Source: Gardnerella greenwoodii 00703Dmash (lineage in GTDB: Bacteria > Actinomycetota > Actinomycetes > Actinomycetales > Bifidobacteriaceae). Taken from it: DNA of 64,000 nucleotides. The stretch spans positions 55,944 through 119,943 of the forward strand of contig NZ_ADEV01000011.1 in the NCBI RefSeq assembly GCF_000263635.1, in the 5' to 3' direction. Positions 1-6,760 of this stretch are shown in pieces (position 1 is the stretch's first letter; the number at the start of each line of letters is the position of its first letter). The translations under genes were made by a program, and so were the position numbers. The notes beneath the pieces were generated by a model. It searched no databases. It was not told where the DNA came from and saw only the letters and a program-made list of their open reading frames with translations.

Positions 1-52
1 CCCGAATCCTGAAGAAGTAAATAAGTAAGTTAAGTAGTGTTGTTTTTGACTG

Positions 53-85
53 CAAACGCCGGGGAATTTTCTCCGGCGTTTGTTG
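53..85 (+). terminator. Stem-loop at left edge, probable terminator of the upstream gene
   Basis: A perfect 10-bp stem pairs 53-62 (caaacgccgg) with 73-82 (ccggcgtttg) around a 10-base loop. It lies just after what seems to be the end of a gene cut by the window edge (several stop codons fall in 10-45). The T-run after the stem is poor, so this could be a processing or repeat hairpin. Its right half and the following bases resemble the repeat unit inside the EEP gene at 4440-4665. Confidence 0.55.
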
Positions 86-246
86 TTGCGTGACGACTTT
101 CTGAGCTATTAGACTGTGGCGCGAGTTTATTTTCGTTATTCTTGGCTTTCGTCTATGAGTTTTGTAACTGATTTTGTTCTCTGGTTTTGACGAGGCTAGA
201 AAATTTGTGTTTGCGTGCGTGTTTACTGTGGTTATGAGATGTGGCT

Positions 247-425
247 GTGAGAGATAGGAATTACTTGTCTCGCAGCGCTACGCTCTTATACCTTATTTAG
301 ACTTAAAGGTTGCATAGTTAAGTTTAGTTTTTTACTTACTTTCTTTCAAAAATAGTTATTTATCAAAAAGATATTACTATCGCTCCGCTTTTATATTGCT
401 CGATCAAGCAATTCCTATCTCTCAC
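247..425. repeat. MITE-like element bounded by 16-bp inverted repeats
   Basis: Bases 247-262 (gtgagagataggaatt) are the exact reverse complement of 410-425, and similarity continues a few bases inward (ACTTG against GCTTG). The enclosed ~147 bases are AT-rich and have no coding capacity. This is the form of a small non-autonomous element or of a long-range RNA hairpin. Bases 241-266 also match 13126-13151, at the 3' end of rnc, at about 21 of 26 positions, so the terminus may be a repeated family. No flanking target-site duplication was established. Confidence 0.45.
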
Positions 426-450
426 TCGTAAATTCACACACCGTTGTTTT

Positions 451-518
451 TGGTGTGGTAGGAAGAGTGCTTGGCGTAGTGTGCGCTGCAGCAATAATGC
501 TAATGTTCGCTAATCAAC
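451..518 (+). repeat. Diverged direct duplication, copy A (copy B at 608-675)
   Basis: Copy A reads TGGTGTGGTA..., ends with GCAATAATGCTAATGTTC, and aligns to 608-675, which reads TTGGTGTGTGGTA... and ends with GCAATGATGCTAGTGTTC. The two are the same length and sit about 157 bases apart. Neither encodes a recognisable product. This is either an old tandem duplication or two copies of a small structured element. Confidence 0.4.
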
Positions 519-765
519 AGGAATCAACGTTGCCTCGCTCAGTGCGAAAAATCTCAAATCTCACCGCGCTGGTATTCGTACACTAAAGTCGCAAAACAAA
601 CTGTGGGTTGGTGTGTGGTATATGTGCCTGGTGTGATGTGTGCAGTAGCAATGATGCTAGTGTTCTTTAAGCAATAAATACTTAACGTAAGCAGAGCAAT
701 ACTGCAAAGCTACAGGAACATTTGCAGGAAAATGCGCGGCATTTGTTTCCTTTTGAGGTTACAGC

Positions 766-771
766 TAAGCT
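766..771 (+). promoter_or_regulatory. -10-like box of rsmD, leaderless start
   Basis: TAAGCT sits 6 bases before the rsmD ATG, which predicts transcription starting at the start codon. No Shine-Dalgarno sequence is present. The same hexamer at the same distance precedes the M13 peptidase gene. Confidence 0.35.
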
Positions 772-777
772 AGAAGT

Positions 778-1362
778 ATGCATATTATTGCGGGACGTTT
801 CAAATCTTTGCCACTTACTTCGGCGCAATCTTGCACACGGCCGACCACAGATCGCACGAAAGAAGCCATATTTTCTAGGCTTGATTCGTGGGATGTTATG
901 CACAATGCTCGCGTTCTTGATTTATTCGCCGGCACAGGTGCGTTAGGAGTTGAGGCATTATCTAGAGGCGCGCGCGAGCTGGTTTCGGTTGAAGCGAACG
1001 CTCAGGCTGCGTCTCTTATACTTCGTACGGCGAAGACCTTGCAGAGTTCAAAATCTTGGGATTCTGCGCTTTCTATGAGGGTGATTCGAAAGCGCGCGGA
1101 GCAGTTCGTTGCAGATTATAGTGGGGAAGCGTTCGAGCTGATTTTTATTGATCCGCCTTATGCTTACGAAACTTCGGATTGTGAAAGTTTATTGGCTTCG
1201 ATGATTACTAGTGGCGTTGCTAGTGTTGCGGCAGACACGCTGATTGTGCTTGAACGCAGCGCGCGTAGCGTCGCTCCGGCGGTTCCTGAGGGTTGGGAGC
1301 TGTTTGACACGCGCAATTACGGCGAAACTGCTGTGCTGTTTATTCAGCCTTCTCGCGACTAA
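778..1362 (+). CDS. rsmD: 16S rRNA (guanine966-N2)-methyltransferase RsmD
   Basis: RsmD methylates the exocyclic amine of G966 in 16S rRNA on assembled 30S particles using S-adenosylmethionine. The 194-residue protein has the family N-terminus (HIIAGRFKSLPL, then RPTTDRTKEAIFS), a SAM-binding loop VLDLFAGTGALG at residues 46-57 and the catalytic DPPY at 125-128; the length is normal. The start is fixed by the conserved N-terminus. There is no ribosome binding site, but a TAAGCT box ends 6 bases upstream, which suggests a leaderless mRNA. The gene converges on trmD with only 9 bases between stop codons and no visible terminator. Confidence 0.93.
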   Translation: MHIIAGRFKSLPLTSAQSCTRPTTDRTKEAIFSRLDSWDVMHNARVLDLFAGTGALGVEALSRGARELVSVEANAQAASLILRTAKTLQSSKSWDSALSMRVIRKRAEQFVADYSGEAFELIFIDPPYAYETSDCESLLASMITSGVASVAADTLIVLERSARSVAPAVPEGWELFDTRNYGETAVLFIQPSRD

Positions 1363-1371
1363 TCTTATTTT

Positions 1372-2196
1372 TCATAAGGTTTTGCGAGGGTGCTCGCCGG
1401 AAACTTCCCAGCCGAGAGCCATCAGCGTTTTTCGATCCGCTTTATCTAGCGCGCGGCAGTCAAGTCGCTCAATTAAATCCGGTCGAATCTCGCTAGTACG
1501 CGAAATCGCTTCGTCTCGGCGGAATCTGTCTACCTTCGCATGATTTCCAGAAGTCAGCACTTCCGGAACGCTTATACCGCGCCAAGTAGTCGGCCGCGTG
1601 TACTGATGATGCTCCAACAGTGCATCCGCACCAGTATAAGACTCTTCAACAATCGACTCAGGATTTCCCATAAACCCAGGAATTAGGCGCGTAATCGCCT
1701 CAAGCATAACGCTTACTGCCACTTCGCCGCCGTTAAGCACGTAGTCACCAATCGAATATTCGCGCACGTCGATGCCTTTTGCGCGGTAATATTCCGGAAT
1801 TCTAGCGTCGTAGCCTTCGTAGCGGCCGCATCCAAATAGCAAATGATTAGCGTGACTTAATTCCGTTGCATCTTTTTGCGTAAATAGTGGGGCAGAAGGG
1901 TTTGGGAAAATAAGAATTGGTAAATCTTGCGTATCTTGCGAATCCTGCGCATTTTTCTGATTCGGCAAATTCAGCAGCTCGTCTAAGCATTCAGCCCAAA
2001 CTTCCGGCTTCATAACCATCCCGGCTCCGCCGCCAACAGGAGTATCGTCAACTGACTGATGCACATCGTGAGTCCACTTTCGCAAATTGTGTGCGCGAAT
2101 CTGCAGAAGGCCGTTATTTTGCGCCTTGCCAAGCAGACTTAAATCGAGCATTTGAAAATACTCGGGAAATACTGAAACAATATCGATGTCCATCAT
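1372..2196 (-). CDS. trmD: tRNA (guanine37-N1)-methyltransferase TrmD
   Basis: TrmD makes m1G37 in tRNAs that read CNN codons and so prevents +1 frameshifting. The 274-residue SPOUT protein shows DDTPVGGGAGMVMKPEVW near residues 50-67, the trefoil-knot segment LLFGCGRYEGYD and YSIGDYVLNGGE, all diagnostic. The C-terminal helical domain (residues ~190-274) is present. It is the last gene of a minus-strand operon rpsP-khpA-rimM-trmD, 29 bases after rimM. Two ATGs are adjacent (MMDID), so the start could be one codon later. An acidic, Gln-rich insert (QNKAQ... near residues 90-105) is probably a surface loop. Confidence 0.95.
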   Translation of the reverse strand: MMDIDIVSVFPEYFQMLDLSLLGKAQNNGLLQIRAHNLRKWTHDVHQSVDDTPVGGGAGMVMKPEVWAECLDELLNLPNQKNAQDSQDTQDLPILIFPNPSAPLFTQKDATELSHANHLLFGCGRYEGYDARIPEYYRAKGIDVREYSIGDYVLNGGEVAVSVMLEAITRLIPGFMGNPESIVEESYTGADALLEHHQYTRPTTWRGISVPEVLTSGNHAKVDRFRRDEAISRTSEIRPDLIERLDCRALDKADRKTLMALGWEVSGEHPRKTL

Positions 2197-2204
2197 AATG
2201 CACT

Positions 2205-2231
2205 CTACTACGGAAACTACGGAAACTACGA
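2205..2231 (-). repeat. 9-bp reiteration of the rimM stop codon
   Basis: On the minus strand the unit TTTCCGTAG repeats so that TAG stops fall at 2226-2228, 2217-2219 and 2208-2210, with a fourth at 2205-2207, all in the rimM frame. The effect is a run of redundant in-frame stops between rimM and trmD. Confidence 0.7.
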
Positions 2232-2825
2232 AAGCCCTGGAATTAAGCCGCCTGGAGGGTCAATAGTCAAATACCCTTCATCAACGTCAACCTCCGGCAC
2301 AAGCGCCTCAACAAATGGCACAAGCGCAGTCTTATTATCGTCGTCAACCGGATTATTTAAGCGGATTTTTAGCAAAGATTGCGCACCGTCGAGCACATCC
2401 ACAACTTTTCCAATAGTGCAAGCCGGCAGCCCCAGCTGATTTTCCTCGCAAAGCCGCGCTTGTAAACCGACCAAATCCTTAATATACCAAGCATTTTCGG
2501 CAGCAAGTTCTTGCGAATCTTCTGCAGGCGCATACAATTCCAAGCCATTAAGAGCTTCAGCGTCGTTGCGATTTTGTGATTCTTCAAACAGCAGAATCCA
2601 GCGATTTTTAAAAGTTCGTGCGCGCTCAATAACAAACTCGCGCTCGCCGTCGGCAGTGCATAACACGTTTCCAGGCTCGAAACGTTCGTAAGGTTCGTCG
2701 GTAAAGACTTGTACAGTTACTTCGCCTTTTAAACCTTGGGCTTTGCCGATACGACAAACCCTCAGCAGGTCATTACGACTTTGCTGAGGGTTGTCAAAAG
2801 ATTGTTGGTCTAAGGCCACGTTCAT
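2226..2825 (-). CDS. rimM: Ribosome maturation factor RimM
   Basis: RimM binds S19 and assists assembly of the 30S head. The 199-residue protein has the N-terminal beta-barrel signature RVCRIGKAQGLKGEVTVQ (about residues 23-40) and a C-terminal PRC-like domain beginning at AWYIKDLVGLQ. The last 20 residues are Asp/Glu- and Pro-rich. Translation starts at ATG 2825, one base after the khpA stop, so the two are probably translationally coupled. The stop codon is part of a 9-bp tandem repeat that supplies three further in-frame stops. Confidence 0.93.
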   Translation of the reverse strand: MNVALDQQSFDNPQQSRNDLLRVCRIGKAQGLKGEVTVQVFTDEPYERFEPGNVLCTADGEREFVIERARTFKNRWILLFEESQNRNDAEALNGLELYAPAEDSQELAAENAWYIKDLVGLQARLCEENQLGLPACTIGKVVDVLDGAQSLLKIRLNNPVDDDNKTALVPFVEALVPEVDVDEGYLTIDPPGGLIPGLS

Positions 2826-2826
2826 C

Positions 2827-3060
2827 TCACTTACGTACGTCCATAATGTCTACGCGCACATTGTGATTGCTTAAAGCTTGCACAACAATGCGAATAGCAT
2901 TAGCAGTACGACCGTTTCGGCCGATTACACGGCCAATGTCTTCAGGATTCACGCGCACGCGCAGCAGTTCGCCGCGAGCGTTTTCGTGAGAACGCACCGA
3001 CACATCATCTGGAAAATCCACGATGTTTTTAATGAGATGTTCCACAGCTTGAGCCAGCAT
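2827..3060 (-). CDS. khpA: KH-domain RNA-binding protein KhpA
   Basis: This 77-residue protein is a single KH domain with the RNA-binding loop GRNGRT in VNPEDIGRVIGRNGRTANAI. KhpA (YlqC) binds many RNAs and, in firmicutes, acts with KhpB (Jag/EloR) in cell elongation and division; that role is family knowledge, not visible here. It starts 2 bases after the rpsP stop and ends 1 base before rimM, matching the conserved order in Gram-positive bacteria. The N-terminus AQAVEHLIKNIVDFPDDV is typical. Confidence 0.93.
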   Translation of the reverse strand: MLAQAVEHLIKNIVDFPDDVSVRSHENARGELLRVRVNPEDIGRVIGRNGRTANAIRIVVQALSNHNVRVDIMDVRK

Positions 3061-3062
3061 GA

Positions 3063-3545
3063 TTACTCAGCCTTTTCCTCGGCTTCGGCAGCTTCAGCGG
3101 CCTCTGCTGGTGCTTCAGCTGGAGCTTCTTCAGCTTCGTTTGCAGCAGCTTCTGCTGCGGCCTTTGCCTTTGCAGCGGCTTCAGACTTAGCGGCCTTCAA
3201 CTTCTGAGCTTCAGCTTCAACAGCCTCAACGCGAGCCTGTGCATCTGGGCCAGCTTCGGAAGTCTTCAAAGTACCTTCAGCGCCGTCAAGACCCTTGAAC
3301 TTCTGCCAGTCACCGGTGATCTTCAAGAGCTTCAACACTGGTTCGGTTGGCTGTGCGCCAACGCCAAGCCAGTACTGTGCTCGCTCAGAATCAATCTGAA
3401 TCATAGATGGCTGCTTGTTTGGATCGTAAACGCCGATCTCTTCAATGGACTGACCGTTGCGCTTGTTGCGCGAATCAGAAATGACCACGCGGTAGAAGGC
3501 ATAGAACTTCTTGCCGAGTCGCTTAAGACGAATCTTGGTTGCCAA
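3063..3545 (-). CDS. rpsP: 30S ribosomal protein S16, TTG start
   Basis: S16 is a core protein of the small subunit. The conserved domain runs from [20 protein letters not shown] to about residue 85. After it comes an extension of about 70 residues made almost only of Ala, Glu and Lys, as in bifidobacterial S16 proteins. The conserved N-terminus begins at a TTG codon (3543-3545), preceded by AAGGAGAG at good spacing. The open frame reaches upstream to 3614, but those residues match nothing in the family and lie before the ribosome binding site. It leads the rpsP-khpA-rimM-trmD operon. Confidence 0.92.
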   Translation of the reverse strand: MATKIRLKRLGKKFYAFYRVVISDSRNKRNGQSIEEIGVYDPNKQPSMIQIDSERAQYWLGVGAQPTEPVLKLLKITGDWQKFKGLDGAEGTLKTSEAGPDAQARVEAVEAEAQKLKAAKSEAAAKAKAAAEAAANEAEEAPAEAPAEAAEAAEAEEKAE

Positions 3546-3610
3546 AATGGCTCTCCTTATAACTAGAGTCGCGGAATTTCGTTCGGGTGTGGGGCACTCC
3601 TTGCGAGCTT

Positions 3611-3629
3611 CCACATGTTCCTCACGTGG
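3611..3629 (-). promoter_or_regulatory. Small hairpin in the rpsP leader
   Basis: CCACATG (3611-3617) pairs with CACGTGG (3623-3629) with one mismatch, in the 147-base gap between the EEP gene and rpsP. On the minus strand it lies about 65 bases before the rpsP start. A CATAAT box near 3668-3673 could be the promoter. Whether the hairpin regulates S16 synthesis is unknown. Confidence 0.3.
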
Positions 3630-3692
3630 TCGGGAAGAGGGCGCCGATTCACGCGAATAACTTATCCATTATGCCTGCGCGCTTGGACGTTT

Positions 3693-4994
3693 TTATTCCA
3701 GAGAATATAGGGCGATTGATGCGATGTATGCAAGGTGATCAGTGCCGTCTATTACGGCGTTTTTTTGCCACACTGCTTTGGCGTGCAAGTTTTTTGCGCA
3801 AAATAGAACGTGATCAAGAGTAAGATTCGGCCATTTAAGCCAGGTAGGCCAAGTTTTTAGGCGCTTTCCAAGGCAAATAGAAGCGTCTAAAAATCCGGAT
3901 TTTAAAAGAGAACGAAAACTTGGGTGGTCGATTGCTGAATTAAGATCGCCTGTAAGGATTGTGAGAGTAGATAATTCGCAAGTTTCCGCAGTTTCTGTAG
4001 TTTCTGCAGCATTACCAACTTTTGCCAGCGCGCGGATTCCCTCACTCCAAGCAGAACATCCTCGCATTGGCGACTTTGGATGCGCGGAAGCAAACTTAAC
4101 GCAAACGTTTTTTTCATCGCCAAAATCTAAGTAAGTTGTAACGCTAGGAACGCTTGCAGCCTCAATTTTTACAGCATTGTTGCAAGTAGAAATCGCGGAA
4201 TATTGTGTAAAAATCGCGTTGAATCCACCGTTATTGTGCTCGCTTTTGCTACCTACGCAAGAAGTTGGAAAAATTTCGTAAATACCTAGTTTTTCAAGAT
4301 TTTTTACTAAGGATTCGCTTAATTCTTGTAAAAGTAACGTGTTTACGTTGTATTTTTTCGCAGTTTCGATTATTTGAGCAGCATTCGCTTTTCCGTATCT
4401 GCAATTTAGTGTCATTACGCGGATCTCTTGATGCTGCTTTTCCCGGCATTTGTTGTCGTTTTGGCCTAATCTGACCACATTTGCCGTGTAATTTTCCGGC
4501 GCTTGTTTTCCGAATCCGTGTGTGTGGCCACAAAAGCCGTGTAATTTTCCGGCAAATGTTGCTGTTTTGGCGTTTTTTGGAAACATTTGCCGTGTAATTT
4601 TCCGGCGTTTGTTGCTGTTTTGGCGGGTTTCGGAAACATTTGCCGTGTAATTCTCCGGCATTTGTAGTCGCGCGCTTCTAAACCTTCCAAACCAGTAAGG
4701 CGTATAAGACTTAAGTGAAATCAAAAATAGTACCGCGTAAGCAATGCATAAATATGCGTAAGATTGAGCGAAATTATACGATTGCGGATTTTTAGATGCG
4801 TACAGCACTTGCCATTCTGTAGCGAAAATACTGAAGAAAAGCAGTGCCACTACAACATAAGTTGAAAGCGGAAGAAGCGCAATAATATACGGAAGTGGGT
4901 TATATTTATCCGCGCCAGCAGGCAGCCACCGAAGCAGCTGCCAGCAAAGAAGCGCCGCAAATATAACCCACAGAATCGCTAATACAAAACTCAT
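3693..4994 (-). CDS. Membrane-anchored endonuclease/exonuclease/phosphatase (EEP) family protein with internal repeats
   Basis: A 433-residue protein. Residues 1-100 hold three hydrophobic segments. The EEP (DNase I-like) domain starts near residue 190 with RVMTLNCRYGKA and shows the metal and catalytic residues in LLLQELSES, TILTGDLNSAIDHPSF, TLDHVLF and GTDHLAYIA near the C-terminus. The substrate is unknown; relatives cut DNA, RNA or phosphoesters outside the membrane. Residues ~105-185, the linker, are translated from four to five tandem DNA repeats (4440-4665), giving recurring ENYTANV and KITRQMF words. The gene follows ffh by 34 bases on the same strand and lies upstream of rpsP. Confidence 0.82.
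   Translation of the reverse strand: MSFVLAILWVIFAALLCWQLLRWLPAGADKYNPLPYIIALLPLSTYVVVALLFFSIFATEWQVLYASKNPQSYNFAQSYAYLCIAYAVLFLISLKSYTPYWFGRFRSARLQMPENYTANVSETRQNSNKRRKITRQMFPKNAKTATFAGKLHGFCGHTHGFGKQAPENYTANVVRLGQNDNKCREKQHQEIRVMTLNCRYGKANAAQIIETAKKYNVNTLLLQELSESLVKNLEKLGIYEIFPTSCVGSKSEHNNGGFNAIFTQYSAISTCNNAVKIEAASVPSVTTYLDFGDEKNVCVKFASAHPKSPMRGCSAWSEGIRALAKVGNAAETTETAETCELSTLTILTGDLNSAIDHPSFRSLLKSGFLDASICLGKRLKTWPTWLKWPNLTLDHVLFCAKNLHAKAVWQKNAVIDGTDHLAYIASIALYSLE
4440..4665. repeat. Imperfect tandem repeats inside the EEP gene
   Basis: On the plus strand the core word attTGCCGTGTAATTTTCCGG followed by CGTTTGTTGCTGTTTTGGCG recurs at about 4477-4505, 4531-4572, 4583-4626 and 4636-4665, with a partial copy at 4440-4466. 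Spacing is irregular (about 45-55 bases), but the reading frame of the minus-strand gene stays open. Because spacing differs, the copies are read in two frames, which explains the two peptide words. A related sequence occurs at 64-92. Confidence 0.8.
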
Positions 4995-4996
4995 CT

Positions 4997-5045
4997 TCCG
5001 AATAGTCGCTTATTTTTCGAGTAATCGCTTATTTTCCGAATAATC
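4997..5045 (-). repeat. 19-bp tandem duplication of the ffh 3' end
   Basis: On the minus strand the end of ffh with its stop, attattcggaaaataagcg, is repeated as attactcgaaaaataagcg, followed by a partial third copy actattcgg. It fills the whole gap between ffh and the EEP gene. Confidence 0.65.
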
Positions 5046-6705
5046 CGGCTAATCCGCCGCCGAAGTTAGGTGGAAGTTGATTATCTTGATTTGAATTTTC
5101 AGAATTCATAAGCTCTTGTAAGCCTTCAGGAAGATTCTGCGGATTTGGCTGCTGCTTTGCGAAAGCGGAGCCAGCAACGTCGTTACTGCCGCTTCCGGAA
5201 GATTCTCCCGAAAGTCGCTCGCGCAACGCGCGCTCCTCAGCCTCGCGACGCATTGGATTACCGGACTTTCCGCCCTTCTTCTTCGACTTCTTATCTTTGC
5301 GCTTCGACTTTCCTCCAGGTCCGCCAAATCCTGGAATACCGCCCATTCCAGGCATTCCAGTGCCGCCGCTCATACGCTTCATCATCTTGGCAGCCTGCTC
5401 AAAGCGCTGCAAAAGCGCGTTAACCTTAGAAACGCTTACGCCAGCACCGGCCGCAATTCGCGCGCGGCGAGATCCATCAATAATCTTCGTATCTCTACGC
5501 TCTTGAGGAGTCATAGAGCGAATAATTGCCTCAGTGCGGTCAATTTCCTTATCGTCAAACTGTTCAAGCTCCTGGCGGTGAGCGGCCATTCCTGGCATCA
5601 TTCCCAAAAGCTTCTTCATTGAACCAAGCTTACGAACCTGCTGAAGCTGCTCCAAAAAGTCGTCTAAACCAAAGCTTCCTTCAGCAATCTTTTCGGCAGC
5701 CTTACGCGATTCTTCCTCGTCGAACTGCTTCTGAGCGTGCTCAATAAGCGTTAAAATATCGCCCATATCGAGTATGCGTGAAGCCATTCGATCCGGATGG
5801 AAAATCTCAAAATCCTTCAAACCTTCGCCTGTAGAAGCGAATAAAATCGGCTTGCCGGTAACGCTTGCAACCGAAAGTGCAGCACCGCCTCGAGTGTCGC
5901 CATCGAGCTTAGAAAGCACAACGCCCGTAAAGTTTACGCCGTCGTTAAAAGCCTGAGCCGTGCGAACAGCGTCCTGACCAATCATTGCGTCAATAACAAA
6001 CAGCACTTCTTGAGGATTTACAGCGTCGCGAATATTGCGAGCCTGCTTCATCAAATCCTCATCCACGCCCAAACGACCTGCGGTATCAATAATCACCGTG
6101 TCGTACATCTTTTCGCGCGCATAATCAATAGAATCGCGTGCAACTTTAACAGGGTCGCCTTTAGTAAACCATGGCAAAGAAATTGCGTTTCCGCCATTTT
6201 GCACGCCCTTTTCCGGCGCAAAAACAGGAACTCCAGCGCGCTCGCCAACAACCTGCAGCTGCGTTACTGCGTTTGGACGTTGCAAATCCGCCGCCACAAG
6301 CAAAGGAGTGTGGCCGGAATCTTTAAGCCAGTAGCCAAGCTTTCCGGCAAGCGTAGTCTTACCAGCGCCTTGCAAACCCGCAAGCATAATCACAGTAGGC
6401 GGGTATTTTGCAAAATTAAGTGGCCTATCAACTCCAGAGCCAAGCACTTTAGTCAACTCGTCGTTAACAATTTTCACAACTTGCTGAGCAGGATTAAGCG
6501 CTTTAGACACTTCTTCGCCAAGAGCGCGCTCGCGAATTTGCGCTGTAAAGGAGCGCACAACTTCAAGAGCAACGTCGGCGTCAAGAAGAGCGCGACGAAT
6601 CTCGCGGATTGTGCCGTCAATATCCGATTCTGAAAGCTTGCCTTTACTGCGCAAATGCTTGAAAGCACTAGAAAGGCGGTCTGTTAACGAACTAAATGCT
6701 GCCAT
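5029..6705 (-). CDS. ffh: Signal recognition particle GTPase Ffh (SRP54)
   Basis: Ffh binds 4.5S RNA and signal peptides and targets ribosomes to FtsY at the membrane. The 558-residue protein has an N-terminal four-helix domain, P-loop GLQGAGKTTLAGKLG (about residues 113-127), DTAGRLGVDEDL, KLDGDTRGGAAL and a methionine-rich M domain ending in MKRMSGG. After this comes an unusual tail of about 110 residues: a Gly/Pro/Met stretch (GMPGMGGIPGFGGPGG), a Lys-rich block and a Ser/Asn/Gln-rich end, about 100 residues longer than typical Ffh. A TAGAAT box 9 bases before the ATG suggests a very short leader. The 3' end is tandemly duplicated. Confidence 0.95.
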   Translation of the reverse strand: MAAFSSLTDRLSSAFKHLRSKGKLSESDIDGTIREIRRALLDADVALEVVRSFTAQIRERALGEEVSKALNPAQQVVKIVNDELTKVLGSGVDRPLNFAKYPPTVIMLAGLQGAGKTTLAGKLGYWLKDSGHTPLLVAADLQRPNAVTQLQVVGERAGVPVFAPEKGVQNGGNAISLPWFTKGDPVKVARDSIDYAREKMYDTVIIDTAGRLGVDEDLMKQARNIRDAVNPQEVLFVIDAMIGQDAVRTAQAFNDGVNFTGVVLSKLDGDTRGGAALSVASVTGKPILFASTGEGLKDFEIFHPDRMASRILDMGDILTLIEHAQKQFDEEESRKAAEKIAEGSFGLDDFLEQLQQVRKLGSMKKLLGMMPGMAAHRQELEQFDDKEIDRTEAIIRSMTPQERRDTKIIDGSRRARIAAGAGVSVSKVNALLQRFEQAAKMMKRMSGGTGMPGMGGIPGFGGPGGKSKRKDKKSKKKGGKSGNPMRREAEERALRERLSGESSGSGSNDVAGSAFAKQQPNPQNLPEGLQELMNSENSNQDNQLPPNFGGGLAGLFGK

Positions 6706-6760
6706 AATTTTCCTATTCTACCCGCTGTTACTAACGTTGCGTTACTGTGTGGTTGCTTTC

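Larger units (their letters stand above)
86..777. other. Gene-free stretch between left edge and rsmD
   Basis: About 690 bases with no ORF that combines a start, a ribosome binding site and protein-like composition. It contains the inverted-repeat element at 247-425 and the diverged direct duplication 451-518 / 608-675. The last bases before rsmD carry its probable -10 box at 766-771. No tRNA-like fold was recognised. Confidence 0.5.

Noticed and set aside
1..777. tRNA or other known structured RNA gene in the left gene-free stretch
   Set aside because: No cloverleaf, T-loop word or conserved RNA motif was recognised; only repeats and hairpins are supported.
3546..3614. A longer S16 starting at 3614
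   Set aside because: The extra 23 residues match nothing in the family and lie upstream of the ribosome binding site of the TTG start.
6010..6633. A 207-codon open frame on the plus strand antisense to ffh
   Set aside because: It mirrors the conserved GTPase domain of ffh, has basic low-information composition and no ribosome binding site.
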